Source: Lachnospiraceae bacterium Marseille-Q4251 (lineage in GTDB: Bacteria; Bacillota; Clostridia; Lachnospirales; Lachnospiraceae). From it: DNA of 64,000 nucleotides. Where the stretch lies: contig JAGTTO010000001.1 of assembly GCA_018223435.1 (NCBI GenBank), forward strand, positions 3,286,001 through 3,350,000, written 5' to 3'. The notes under the pieces are model-generated. The model saw nothing but the letters and a program-made list of their open reading frames with translations, was not told the DNA's origin and did no database searches. This document shows positions 40,102 to 48,758 of this stretch, piece by piece; the stretch's first letter is position 1, and every line of letters starts with the position of its first letter. The translations under genes were made by a program, and so were the position numbers.

Positions 40102-41474
40102 GCGTTTTTCCGGAACTCACTGGGGCTTACGTTCGTCAGTTTCTTGAAAATGCGGCTGAAATATTTTTCGTTGTTGTAGCCGGTAAGAAAAGCGATCTCC
40201 TGGACAGTCTTGTCCGTGTTAAGGAGCAGCTCTTTGGCGTGGGAGATCCGGATCTGGCTGCAGTAGTCGCTGAAGGAGACGCCGATGATATCATGAAAGC
40301 AGCGGCTGAAATAGCCGTAGCTCATCTGGGCGTTCCGAGCGATTTCCGTGGAGTCGATGGGCTCCTGATAGTGGGCGTCCACAAAGTTTTTCACATTCAG
40401 GATGCTTCGGGTGACGGCGCTTGAGTATCTCGAATTTTCCTGAAAATAATTTGTTTTTTTATACACAGCCAGAAGCCAGTTTTCCACCTCGGTCCAGTTA
40501 TGGAAGACGGCGGGAAGCTGGATGGCGTTGCCGGTCAGCTCGCTGTACGCAGAGTTCCAGACATTTTCCAGTGAAAGGAGCAGATGGTACAGGCTGGCGG
40601 GTTTTAGTCTGCTGTTCTTTAAATCGAAGCGGATCTGATCGAAGAGGGAATTTTCGTGAACCCAGTTCAGGGAGAGCCATTCCTTTTTCAGAGCTTCGAT
40701 GCTTTCCGTATGATGGATGGAGATCTTTTCCTGGAGCTCGTAGGCGTGCTTCTCGTTTACGGCGTGGATGGGTCGGTAATCGTAGAAAAAGAGATTGCGG
40801 ACGTAGGAGCGCAGTAGTTTTCCGAGCTCCGCGTAAGTCATCTCGGCCACATCCTGAATGTGGAGCAGCATGGAATTGGTGAAATTTTCCGGAAAAAAGA
40901 AACTGTTCTTCTCGGAAGGAAAGACCCAGACGCCGGGAAGCAGTTCATACAAATCCTTTTCTTCATTCAATTTATTCATTTCCAGAAATTGAAATACCAT
41001 CTCCTCGTTTTCTGTGTCCACAGTGACCAGGGCGAAGAGAGCAGGATAGAGAATTTTACATTCTTTCCAATTAAGAGAAGCGGAAGCGGCCGTCTTTTTC
41101 TGGATGGCGGCGGAGATCCGGTCCAAGATCTGATCAAAATTTTCTTTGTCAAACTGGGTCTTGGCAATGTAGTCGATAGCCCCGGCCCGCAGCACTCCCT
41201 GAATGTATTCAAATTCCGTGTGGACCGTCAGGACCACATAGTTGAGGTCGGGATAGAGCTTTGAGGCCTTTTCGATAAAGGTCATTCCGTCCATGACCGG
41301 CATATCGAGATCCACGAGGGCCAGGTCCACGGCATGATCTTCCAGAAAACCCAGGGCCTCCTGTCCGTTGGAACTCTCTCCAACGATCTTCATTTCATGT
41401 TTTTCCCAGGGCATCAGCATCTGGATGCCCTTTCGTGTCAGCATATCGTCATCAATGATCAGAATTTTCAGCAT
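40098..41474 (-). CDS. AraC-type response regulator (YesN family)
   Basis: 458 residues. The receiver domain (1-120) has IIDDD, the phosphoacceptor Asp in LVDLDMPVMDG and a Lys in DYIAKTQ. The C-terminal AraC domain shows STEIARNAQMSYGYFSRCF and IAFLTGYNNEKYFSRIFKK. The start lies 23 bases inside the kinase gene, giving coupled translation. It should control the divergent sugar importer operon starting at 43387. Confidence 0.94.
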   Translation of the reverse strand: MLKILIIDDDMLTRKGIQMLMPWEKHEMKIVGESSNGQEALGFLEDHAVDLALVDLDMPVMDGMTFIEKASKLYPDLNYVVLTVHTEFEYIQGVLRAGAIDYIAKTQFDKENFDQILDRISAAIQKKTAASASLNWKECKILYPALFALVTVDTENEEMVFQFLEMNKLNEEKDLYELLPGVWVFPSEKNSFFFPENFTNSMLLHIQDVAEMTYAELGKLLRSYVRNLFFYDYRPIHAVNEKHAYELQEKISIHHTESIEALKKEWLSLNWVHENSLFDQIRFDLKNSRLKPASLYHLLLSLENVWNSAYSELTGNAIQLPAVFHNWTEVENWLLAVYKKTNYFQENSRYSSAVTRSILNVKNFVDAHYQEPIDSTEIARNAQMSYGYFSRCFHDIIGVSFSDYCSQIRISHAKELLLNTDKTVQEIAFLTGYNNEKYFSRIFKKLTNVSPSEFRKNA

Positions 41475-43161
41475 AATATCCAGCTCCTTTTTGTTTGGGT
41501 ATTTCTATCAAAAACGTCGTTCCTTTCTGTTCCTCGCTCTGCACTTCAAAAAAGCAGTCCTCCGAGAAAAATTCATGGAGACTCCGGATGACATAGGAAA
41601 GGCCGATTCCGAAGGCGGGAAGGGCTTCCGAGTGAGCGCCCTGCCACTGGGCGTTGATGGCGGCTGCGGTCTCCGTTTTCATGCCGGAACCGGTGTCGCT
41701 GACGGTGACGGAGATTCGTTCGCCGACGCTGACGGCGATCCGGATTTCCATACCAGGAAGGTAGCCGTGTTTCAGGGCGTTTTCCACCAGGGGCTGTAGA
41801 AGAAACTTGGGGCAGGGATAGTTCAGCGGCTCTCCGTTTTCAGGCCGCAGGATCTCAAAACGGAAATCGTAGCGCACTTTCTGAAGCTGGACATATTCCT
41901 GGAGGGCGGAAAGCTCCCGTTCCAGATTGGTGGAGACGTTGTCCTTGTCCAGGTTGTAGCTTAAGAGGTGGGAGAGGGCCTGGGTGATGGAATCGATCTC
42001 CGGCTGTTTGTTGATAAGCGCCATCCAGTGCATGGTATTTAAGGTGTTTAAAAGAAAGTGCGGGTTGATCTGGGCCCGGAGCTTCTCGGTCTGGGTCTTG
42101 GTGTTGACCTGTTCCTGACGGATGATTTTCTGGATCATCTCCTGGATCTGGCGCTGGAGCTTTGAGACTTTTCCGAGGAGATGTTCGTATTCAGGAATGG
42201 ACGAATGCATGGCAGAAGCGTCAAAATCGTCGGTGAGAAGCTCCTCCAGCTGCCGGTCGAAAAGCTGCAGCGGCGTGTAGACGCTCTTCCAGAAATAGAA
42301 GGCCAGAGCGCCGATGAGGACGGCGATCAACAGCGTGCAGAGAAGGACATCCCGGAGGGAATGATAGTAATCCCGGATATAGATCTGGTCCGGAAGGATG
42401 AGGGAGACTTTCCAGCCTTGAGACATTTCCTTGGTGAGGCTCCGGTAATCGGCGTTTTTTCCTTTTTCCAGGAGAGCCGGAAGTGCGGAAGAAGCCGAAG
42501 GAAGATTGGTGTAAAGGAGCTCTTCGGAAGCGCCGGTGACGGCGAGAAAAGCCTCTTTCCGGGAGGCGATCTCCAGAAGGCGGGTCAGGGAGTAGAAGCC
42601 GGACTCGATGGAGAGGGTGACGTTTTTTCCATTGGGAAGGGTTTCCGTACGGTTTAAGATCAGTACCGGATTGCCGTTGTAGTTGCTCTGGCTGAAGCAG
42701 GGCCCGCAGAAGACAAAGGCGGAATTTTCGTAGAGCACGGGAAGTTCGCCGGTCCTGTTTTCCTGAACGGGAAAGCTGCTGAAAATAAAATCCTCATCCT
42801 CATTGTCGTAGAGATAGAGCAGGGAAACGTCGCTGTTTGCCATGGTCAGCATCGTGATATCTTTTAATAAGGAAGAGTAGTATTCCTGACGAATGTAGGG
42901 TGAGGAAGAGGACTGATAGGCGAGGATCGTATCCTGAATCTCGTCATTGTCCAGAAGCTGGCCGGAAGTCAGGGTGAGATTCCAGAGAAGGTTCTGCATC
43001 GTCTCGCTGACCTCCAGAAGAAGGCTGTTGTAATCATCATTCAGCTGCTTGGTGGTGAAGCGGGTGATAAAGCGCGTGACGGTGAAAAGATAAGAGCCGA
43101 CTAGCAGAAAAAGCACGCCGAAAAATACGATAAAGACCCGCATTTTTAATGAGATTTTCAT
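41452..43161 (-). CDS. Sensor histidine kinase (YesM family)
   Basis: 569 residues with helices at about 9-29 and 272-292 bounding an extracytoplasmic sensor of about 240 residues. HAMP-like linker follows. The His_kinase region has the phosphoacceptor in QINPHFLLNTLNTMHW; the ATPase domain shows QPLVENALKHG and VSDTGSGMK. It would sense an outside glycan or binding-protein state and phosphorylate the regulator encoded next. A strong promoter precedes it at 43219-43192. Confidence 0.95.
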   Translation of the reverse strand: MKISLKMRVFIVFFGVLFLLVGSYLFTVTRFITRFTTKQLNDDYNSLLLEVSETMQNLLWNLTLTSGQLLDNDEIQDTILAYQSSSSPYIRQEYYSSLLKDITMLTMANSDVSLLYLYDNEDEDFIFSSFPVQENRTGELPVLYENSAFVFCGPCFSQSNYNGNPVLILNRTETLPNGKNVTLSIESGFYSLTRLLEIASRKEAFLAVTGASEELLYTNLPSASSALPALLEKGKNADYRSLTKEMSQGWKVSLILPDQIYIRDYYHSLRDVLLCTLLIAVLIGALAFYFWKSVYTPLQLFDRQLEELLTDDFDASAMHSSIPEYEHLLGKVSKLQRQIQEMIQKIIRQEQVNTKTQTEKLRAQINPHFLLNTLNTMHWMALINKQPEIDSITQALSHLLSYNLDKDNVSTNLERELSALQEYVQLQKVRYDFRFEILRPENGEPLNYPCPKFLLQPLVENALKHGYLPGMEIRIAVSVGERISVTVSDTGSGMKTETAAAINAQWQGAHSEALPAFGIGLSYVIRSLHEFFSEDCFFEVQSEEQKGTTFLIEIPKQKGAGYYAENSDH

Positions 43162-43191
43162 AAACTCCCTCCCGTTTTATGATATAGTTTT

Positions 43192-43219
43192 ATTATAATT
43201 GACGGAAAATCCTTGTCAA
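43192..43219 (-). promoter_or_regulatory. Promoter of the kinase-regulator pair
   Basis: On the minus strand TTGACA (43219-43214), 16 bases, perfect TATAAT (43197-43192). ATTGAC and GTCAAT (43199-43204 and 43215-43220) form an inverted repeat across the spacer. Confidence 0.75.
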
Positions 43220-43338
43220 TAGAGGAAGGTGGACTGCTTTTACGAAAGGGTTCACTTTTATGATATTTCGGAAAAAACAGGAGAGAAAAGTCCTCGTTCC
43301 GGTGGGAAAAGTGAGTCTGAATCTGGCGGAAAAAACGC

Positions 43339-43344
43339 TATAAT
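43339..43344 (+). promoter_or_regulatory. -10 box of the second sugar importer operon
   Basis: Perfect TATAAT, 42 bases before the binding-protein start. The -35 region (43316-43321, TCTGAA) is poor, as expected for an activator-dependent promoter. Confidence 0.5.
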
Positions 43345-43386
43345 AGGCTCATCAACAAAACCAAGAACGTATGGGAGGTAACGAGA

Positions 43387-45048
43387 ATGAAAAGAAAAAT
43401 GGTCATTTTAAGTCTTGCCTGCCTGATGGCCCTGAGCGGAGCCACTGGCGTACATGCAGAGGAAAATCTTCCGGTGGATGAAAGCGGAGCGGTAAGTCCT
43501 TTGGGAAAATATGAGGATCCGGTAACGGTGGAGATCGTGCAGTCCATCAATCCGACCATCACCATGCCGGAGGGCGATTCAGCCACAGACAACTATTATA
43601 CCCGGTTTATCAAAGACAATATGAACATTGATATTTCCGTAAAATGGTCCGCTTCCTCTTCCGATTATAATGAAAAACTGAATCTGGCCATCGCAGCCAA
43701 CGACATTCCGGATATTCTGGTGGTGAACGAGCAGCAGTTCCGGAAGCTGGCTCAGTCCGATATGCTGGAGGATCTCACGGACTATTACGACACTTACGCC
43801 TGCGATATCATCAAGCAGAACATCGATTCCACAGACGGAAAGGCCCTGGAAAACGCCACCTATGACAGCAAGCTTCTGGCGCTCCCCAGCGTGCAGGTGG
43901 AGGCCGACGGCTATGTGCTCATGTGGATTCGTCAGGACTGGCTGGATGAGCTGGGACTGGAAGCGCCAACCACGATTGAGGAGCTGGAAACGGTGGCAAA
44001 AGCCTTCGTGGACAATAAGATGGGCGGAGAAAACACCATCGGTATCGTGGGTCCGACGATCAACGGCGCGGTTTACAACACCTTTCTTTCCACGAACAAC
44101 CTGAACAATCTCGACGGTATTTTCCAGGCATATCAGGCTTACCCGGGCTACTGGGTGCAGGATGAAGAGGGAAAGGCGGTCTATGGCTCCACGACAGAGC
44201 AGACGAAAGAAGCCCTGGCAGAGCTGAATAAGATGTATGAGGACGGAATCCTCGATCAGGAGCTGGGTGTCCGGAAAGACGCAGACGAGGCCTGGAAGAG
44301 CGGTAAAGTCGGCATCCTTTTCTCCCCGTGGTGGCATGGCTACAATGTAAAAGACGGCATTGCCAACGAGCCGGATATGGAGTGGAAAGCTTATGCGGCT
44401 CCTCTCGCAGCAGACGGTCAGTGGTATGCGAAGCTTGCCGGTGTGGGCGGTTCCTACTGTGTCGTACGGAAAGGCTACGAGCATCCGGAGGCAGCTTTCC
44501 TTCTGAATAATTATCTCCGTGTCAATGAGGGAACCTTCCAGTCAGAGACCGATCTGGACCTCAGCTATTATCCCGGACGTGTCGTTATCACACCGCTGGA
44601 TGAAAATACCTATTCTGTTCAGGCTCTCAATGCAGAGATGAAAGGTGAAGAGGTTCCGGAATTTGATCCGTTGAACTACAAACTCTTACAGGCAGATCTG
44701 GCTGCTCTGCCAGATTGTCTGGAAGCGCCCTATGACGATATGAGTATTGAAAAATGGAACACCGACAACACCAACTTCGGCAGACTTTACTCCCTGCTGA
44801 TGGGATCTTCCGCTGTGGAAGAAGCTTCCGCGGAAGGAATTGTAAATAAAGTGTACAGTATCACCTACACCCAGACAGAGACCATGGAGCGCAAATGGAC
44901 CAACCTGAAGAAAAAAGAGGACGAGACCTTCCTGAAGATCATCATCGGCGAGGAGCCCATCGAAGCTTTTGACACCTTCGTAGAAGAGTGGAACGCTGAG
45001 GGCGGAGCTGAGATCACAGAGGAAGTACAGGCACTGACAGAGAAATAA
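43387..45048 (+). CDS. Extracellular sugar-binding protein, LplA type
   Basis: 553 residues, the long binding-protein class that goes with LplB/YtcP permeases. Signal peptide ends near VHA/EE; the only cysteine in it (residue 12, SLAC) is too early and poorly placed to be a lipobox. Mature features include IPDILVVNEQQFRKLA and GILFSPWWHGYNV. It should deliver an oligosaccharide to the permeases encoded next; GH42 downstream points to a galactose-containing one. A hairpin separates it from the permease genes, as in the first locus. Confidence 0.92.
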   Translation: MKRKMVILSLACLMALSGATGVHAEENLPVDESGAVSPLGKYEDPVTVEIVQSINPTITMPEGDSATDNYYTRFIKDNMNIDISVKWSASSSDYNEKLNLAIAANDIPDILVVNEQQFRKLAQSDMLEDLTDYYDTYACDIIKQNIDSTDGKALENATYDSKLLALPSVQVEADGYVLMWIRQDWLDELGLEAPTTIEELETVAKAFVDNKMGGENTIGIVGPTINGAVYNTFLSTNNLNNLDGIFQAYQAYPGYWVQDEEGKAVYGSTTEQTKEALAELNKMYEDGILDQELGVRKDADEAWKSGKVGILFSPWWHGYNVKDGIANEPDMEWKAYAAPLAADGQWYAKLAGVGGSYCVVRKGYEHPEAAFLLNNYLRVNEGTFQSETDLDLSYYPGRVVITPLDENTYSVQALNAEMKGEEVPEFDPLNYKLLQADLAALPDCLEAPYDDMSIEKWNTDNTNFGRLYSLLMGSSAVEEASAEGIVNKVYSITYTQTETMERKWTNLKKKEDETFLKIIIGEEPIEAFDTFVEEWNAEGGAEITEEVQALTEK

Positions 45049-45056
45049 ATCACAGG

Positions 45057-45097
45057 AAAAGGGTGGACGGAATGCAAAATATTCCGAACACCCTTTT
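45057..45097 (+). terminator. Intercistronic hairpin after the second binding-protein gene
   Basis: AAAAGGGTG-GA-CGGAAT and ATTCCG-AA-CACCCTTTT around GCAAAAT, with a short T run. Same position as the hairpin at 3292. Probably partial termination, favouring binding-protein mRNA. Confidence 0.75.
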
Positions 45098-45114
45098 TCA
45101 GAAAGGAAAGCCTT

Positions 45115-46017
45115 ATGCAGAAAAAGAATATCTTTCAATCCAGAAAAGGAGCCTACTGTATCATGGTGATCCCGGCGCTGGTCTGGATGGTTCTCATCAA
45201 TATCGTTCCCATGTTCGGCATCATCATGGCCTTTCAGGATTTCAACCCGGGCAAGGGAATCTTCCGTTCCAAATTCATTGGACTGGAAAATTTTGAGTAT
45301 ATGTTTCAGCTCAAAGACGTCTCTCAGATTTTTACCAATACGATTGTCATCGCCGTGGGCAAGCTTCTTCTGAATGTGCTGGTTCCGGTGATCTTCGCCC
45401 TGCTCCTCAATGAGATCAAAAATGTGGCTTTTAAGCGCTGCATCCAGACGGTCGTTTATCTGCCTCATTTCATCTCCTGGGTTATCATGGGCGGTATCCT
45501 TCTGGATGTATTCGGGCTTTACGGTCCGATCAATATGGTACTCTCGGCTTTCGGAATGGAGCCCATCGCTTTTTTTAGAATCTCAAAGCTTTTCCGGACC
45601 CTGGCCATCGGTACCGATGTCTGGAAAGAATTTGGCTTTAACGCCGTGGTCTATCTGGCGGCCCTCACCGGCATCAGCCCTTCCTTATATGAGGCGGCAG
45701 CCATTGATGGGGCAGGGCGCTGGAGCCGGATGTGGCACATCACGCTGCCGGGACTCAAGCCGGTAATCGTGCTTATGACGATCCTGGCTCTGGGAAATAT
45801 CCTCAACGCGGGCTTCGATCAGATCTACAACATTTACAATCAGGCTGTTTATTCCACCGGCGATATCATCGATACCTGGGTTTACCGGGTGGGCTTAAAT
45901 GATCTTCAGTTCTCCCTGGCAACGGCTGTGGGACTGCTGAAATCCGTCATCGGTTTTCTAATGATCTCGCTGTCCTATCTCATTGCGTATAAAAAAGCAA
46001 ACTATCGCATTTTCTGA
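45115..46017 (+). CDS. Sugar ABC transporter permease, LplB type
   Basis: 300 residues, six helices from about residue 15 (AYCIMVIPALVWMVLINIVP). The EAA loop EAAAIDGAGRWSRMWHITLP lies near 198-217. Family name from the Bacillus lipoprotein-associated permease LplB. Works with the next gene as the channel of the importer. Confidence 0.95.
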   Translation: MQKKNIFQSRKGAYCIMVIPALVWMVLINIVPMFGIIMAFQDFNPGKGIFRSKFIGLENFEYMFQLKDVSQIFTNTIVIAVGKLLLNVLVPVIFALLLNEIKNVAFKRCIQTVVYLPHFISWVIMGGILLDVFGLYGPINMVLSAFGMEPIAFFRISKLFRTLAIGTDVWKEFGFNAVVYLAALTGISPSLYEAAAIDGAGRWSRMWHITLPGLKPVIVLMTILALGNILNAGFDQIYNIYNQAVYSTGDIIDTWVYRVGLNDLQFSLATAVGLLKSVIGFLMISLSYLIAYKKANYRIF

Positions 46018-46029
46018 GGAGGTTTTCAT

Positions 46030-46914
46030 ATGGTAGAGAAAAAAACAGTGGGAAGCCGCATACTTCAGGGATTCTTTGTGGTGATCCTGGTCATTCTGGC
46101 CTTAAGCTGTCTGCTCCCGCTTCTTTATAATCTGGCCGTTTCCTTCAGTTCCAAGGAGGCGGCGGAGGCCGGTCTTGTGACTTTCTGGCCCGTGGGCTTC
46201 ACCCTTCAGGCATACAAAGAAATTATGGGTGAAAAAGCGTTTTTTGTATCCTTTTTTGTTTCTGTAAAAAGGGTTATACTCTCCTTGGTGATCACCCTTC
46301 CGGTGCTTACCATGGCGGCTTATCCCCTGGCGAAGACGAAACAGGAATTTGCGGCCCGGAATGTGATCCTGTGGATGTTTGTTTTCTGCATGCTGTTTTC
46401 CGGCGGAACGATCCCTTGGTATATGGTCATGAAAAAATATGGCCTGACCAACAGTGTTTTCGGCCTGGCTGTCTGCGGCGGAATCCCGGTTTTTAACCTG
46501 ATCCTTATGGTAAATTTTTTCCAGGAGATCCCGAAAGAGCTGGAGGAAGCCGCCATGGTGGACGGAGCGGGAGCCTGGTATATTCTGGCCCGGGTGGTGG
46601 TGCCTCTCTCCAAACCCGTGCTGGCCACCATCGCTCTGTTCACGATCGTAACCCAGTGGAATGACTTTTTCCAGGGTCTGGTTCTTTCCACCGGAGAGAA
46701 ATATTATCCCCTGCAGACCTATATCAAGCAGCTGATTTTCCAGGTGGACACATCCACCATGACCGCGGAGCAGATCAAGCAGGCATCCATGATGTCCAAT
46801 ACCACCATGAACGCAGCAAAAATCTTCATTTCCATGGTACCGGTATTGTGTATCTATCCGTTTTTACAGAAATATTTTGTGAGCGGAATCACCCTTGGAG
46901 GAGTAAAGGAGTAA
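46030..46914 (+). CDS. Sugar ABC transporter permease, LplC/YtcP type
   Basis: 294 residues with six helices and the EAA loop EAAMVDGAGAWYILARVVVP near 177-196. It ends in the common YFVSGITLGGVKE tail. Start behind GAGGAGG, 12 bases after the partner. No ATPase gene accompanies the pair, so a shared ATPase elsewhere must drive it. Confidence 0.95.
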   Translation: MVEKKTVGSRILQGFFVVILVILALSCLLPLLYNLAVSFSSKEAAEAGLVTFWPVGFTLQAYKEIMGEKAFFVSFFVSVKRVILSLVITLPVLTMAAYPLAKTKQEFAARNVILWMFVFCMLFSGGTIPWYMVMKKYGLTNSVFGLAVCGGIPVFNLILMVNFFQEIPKELEEAAMVDGAGAWYILARVVVPLSKPVLATIALFTIVTQWNDFFQGLVLSTGEKYYPLQTYIKQLIFQVDTSTMTAEQIKQASMMSNTTMNAAKIFISMVPVLCIYPFLQKYFVSGITLGGVKE

Positions 46915-46916
46915 AG

Positions 46917-48740
46917 ATGATGAAAGAACTGATATTCAAAAACGACCCCTACGAAATGAACTGGGTCCGGCCTGATTTTCCCTATGGGGAGGTGGGCGTG
47001 CCGGAGGAGCTCTCCGCGACAAGCGCCAGTGTCCGGGAGGGCGATGTGGTCCGGACGGAGATCCGGATCAAAAATGAAGGGAAAAAGCCTTATTTTACAA
47101 ATATAGAAGATATCCAGATTTCCTTTCCGGTGCCGGATCAGTATGAGGACAGCAAGACCAGCCTTATCCGACGCTGCCACACCCATCTTTTCTGCGGAAA
47201 GGATGTGAGTTGGATCTGCGCTCTCCGGATGGGAGGGGAAGCGCCCCATCTTGGCATGGTAGTGACGGAGGGAAGCCTCGCGGCCTACAGCGTCCGGCGG
47301 AATCTTCTCCGCCAGAGCAATGACCGCGGCTGTTTTTATCTGCATCCCGAAGGCATGGAGCTGGAGGCCGGGGAGGAGAAGGTCATCCGCTGGGTGATTT
47401 TCCCTCATGAGGGAAAAGAGGATTTCCTCAAAAAAGCAGGGGAGTACAATCCTCATTTCGTGGATGTCCGGGCAGATCGCTATGTGCTGTTTCCCGGAGA
47501 GAAAAGCGTGCTCACGATCCGTCCGGCTTTCCAGGCGGAACAGGTATCCGTAAATGGAGAGGCTCTGACCGAGGAGGATGGCATTTACACTTATACTTTC
47601 ACCGCAGCAGAGCCCGGTGAAAAAGTCTTCGAGATCGCAGCGGATCAGGTACATACGCGCTGTCGTCTGTTCGTGCAGGAAGAGATTCACAGCCTGACAG
47701 AAAAGCGCTGCCATTTTATTGCAGAGCACCAGCAGTATGAAAAAGAAGGAATGTTGAAGGGCGCTTATCTCATCTACGACAACGAGGAAGAGCGGCAGAT
47801 TTACCGACCGGAAAATGATTTCAACGGCGGCCGGGAGCGGATCGGAATGGGCGTTCTCATGGCTCGCTTCCTCCAGGGCGAAAAAACTGGAAGCCAGCCG
47901 GAGCTGGAGGAGAGCCTGAAGAAATATCTCACCTATGTGAAACGGGAACTGGTAGATGTGGAGACTGGAAAGACCTGTAACGACGCAGGAATGGATGACA
48001 GTTTCAAACGGCTCTACAATGCTCCCTGGGCTGCGACCTTTTTTGCGGAAATTTACCGCCTCTGGAAACAGGATGAAGATCTGAGATACAGCTGTCAGGT
48101 TATCCGGCATTATTATAAGGAAGGCGGCAGGAAATTTTATCCCATCGAGCTGCCGGTCACGCTGGTCATGGGGGAACTCAAAAAGGCAGGCTGGCAGAAG
48201 GAATACGACGAGTTGCTGGAGCTTTTTGTGGACCATGCAGACCATCTGTGCGAGGTGGGAAAAAATTACCCCGCTTCCGAGGTAAATTACGAGCAGTCTA
48301 TTGTAGCTCCGGCGGCGGATGTGATATTATCAGTGTATCTCCTGACCGGGGACAAGAAATATCTGGACGAAGGAGCCAGGCAGGTAGAGATTCTGGAACT
48401 GTTCAACGGCATGCAGCCCGACTATCACCTGAACGAGGTGGCTATCCGTCACTGGGACGGCTACTGGTTCGGCAAGAGGCGCTATTACGGGGATACTTTC
48501 CCCCATTACTGGAGCGCCCTCACGGGAAAAGTGTTTAAAATGTACGGGGAAATTTTAAAGGACGAGAACTGGATTCGACGGGGCGAGGCATCCATTCGCG
48601 GCGTTCTTCCGCTGTTTTTTACGGACGGAAGGGCTTCCTGCGCTTACGTCTATCCGCTTGAAGTCAACGACCGGAGAGCGGCCTTCTTCGATCCCTATGC
48701 CAATGATCAGGACTGGGGGCTTTACGCCAACATTCGTTAA
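46917..48740 (+). CDS. Unassigned carbohydrate-active protein with a helical-barrel-like domain
   Basis: 607 residues from the ATG at 46917 (a second ATG follows at once), behind GAGTAAAGGAG. No signal peptide, so cytoplasmic. Residues 1-240 look beta-rich (VVRTEIRIKNEGKKPYFTNI, FPGEKSVLTIRPAF). Residues 260-600 are rich in paired helices with aromatic and acidic residues (YNAPWAATFFAEIYRLWK, HWDGYWFGKRRYYGD), as in (alpha/alpha)6 hydrolases and lyases. I cannot place it in a named family. It lies between an importer and a GH42 enzyme, so cleavage of the same imported glycan is the best guess. Confidence 0.72.
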   Translation: MMKELIFKNDPYEMNWVRPDFPYGEVGVPEELSATSASVREGDVVRTEIRIKNEGKKPYFTNIEDIQISFPVPDQYEDSKTSLIRRCHTHLFCGKDVSWICALRMGGEAPHLGMVVTEGSLAAYSVRRNLLRQSNDRGCFYLHPEGMELEAGEEKVIRWVIFPHEGKEDFLKKAGEYNPHFVDVRADRYVLFPGEKSVLTIRPAFQAEQVSVNGEALTEEDGIYTYTFTAAEPGEKVFEIAADQVHTRCRLFVQEEIHSLTEKRCHFIAEHQQYEKEGMLKGAYLIYDNEEERQIYRPENDFNGGRERIGMGVLMARFLQGEKTGSQPELEESLKKYLTYVKRELVDVETGKTCNDAGMDDSFKRLYNAPWAATFFAEIYRLWKQDEDLRYSCQVIRHYYKEGGRKFYPIELPVTLVMGELKKAGWQKEYDELLELFVDHADHLCEVGKNYPASEVNYEQSIVAPAADVILSVYLLTGDKKYLDEGARQVEILELFNGMQPDYHLNEVAIRHWDGYWFGKRRYYGDTFPHYWSALTGKVFKMYGEILKDENWIRRGEASIRGVLPLFFTDGRASCAYVYPLEVNDRRAAFFDPYANDQDWGLYANIR

Positions 48741-48758
48741 GACTGGAGGAAATCACTT

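Noticed and set aside
46854..48245. A 463-codon minus-strand frame opposite the unassigned carbohydrate protein
   Set aside because: The plus frame has operon context, a ribosome site and protein-like composition; the minus frame has none.
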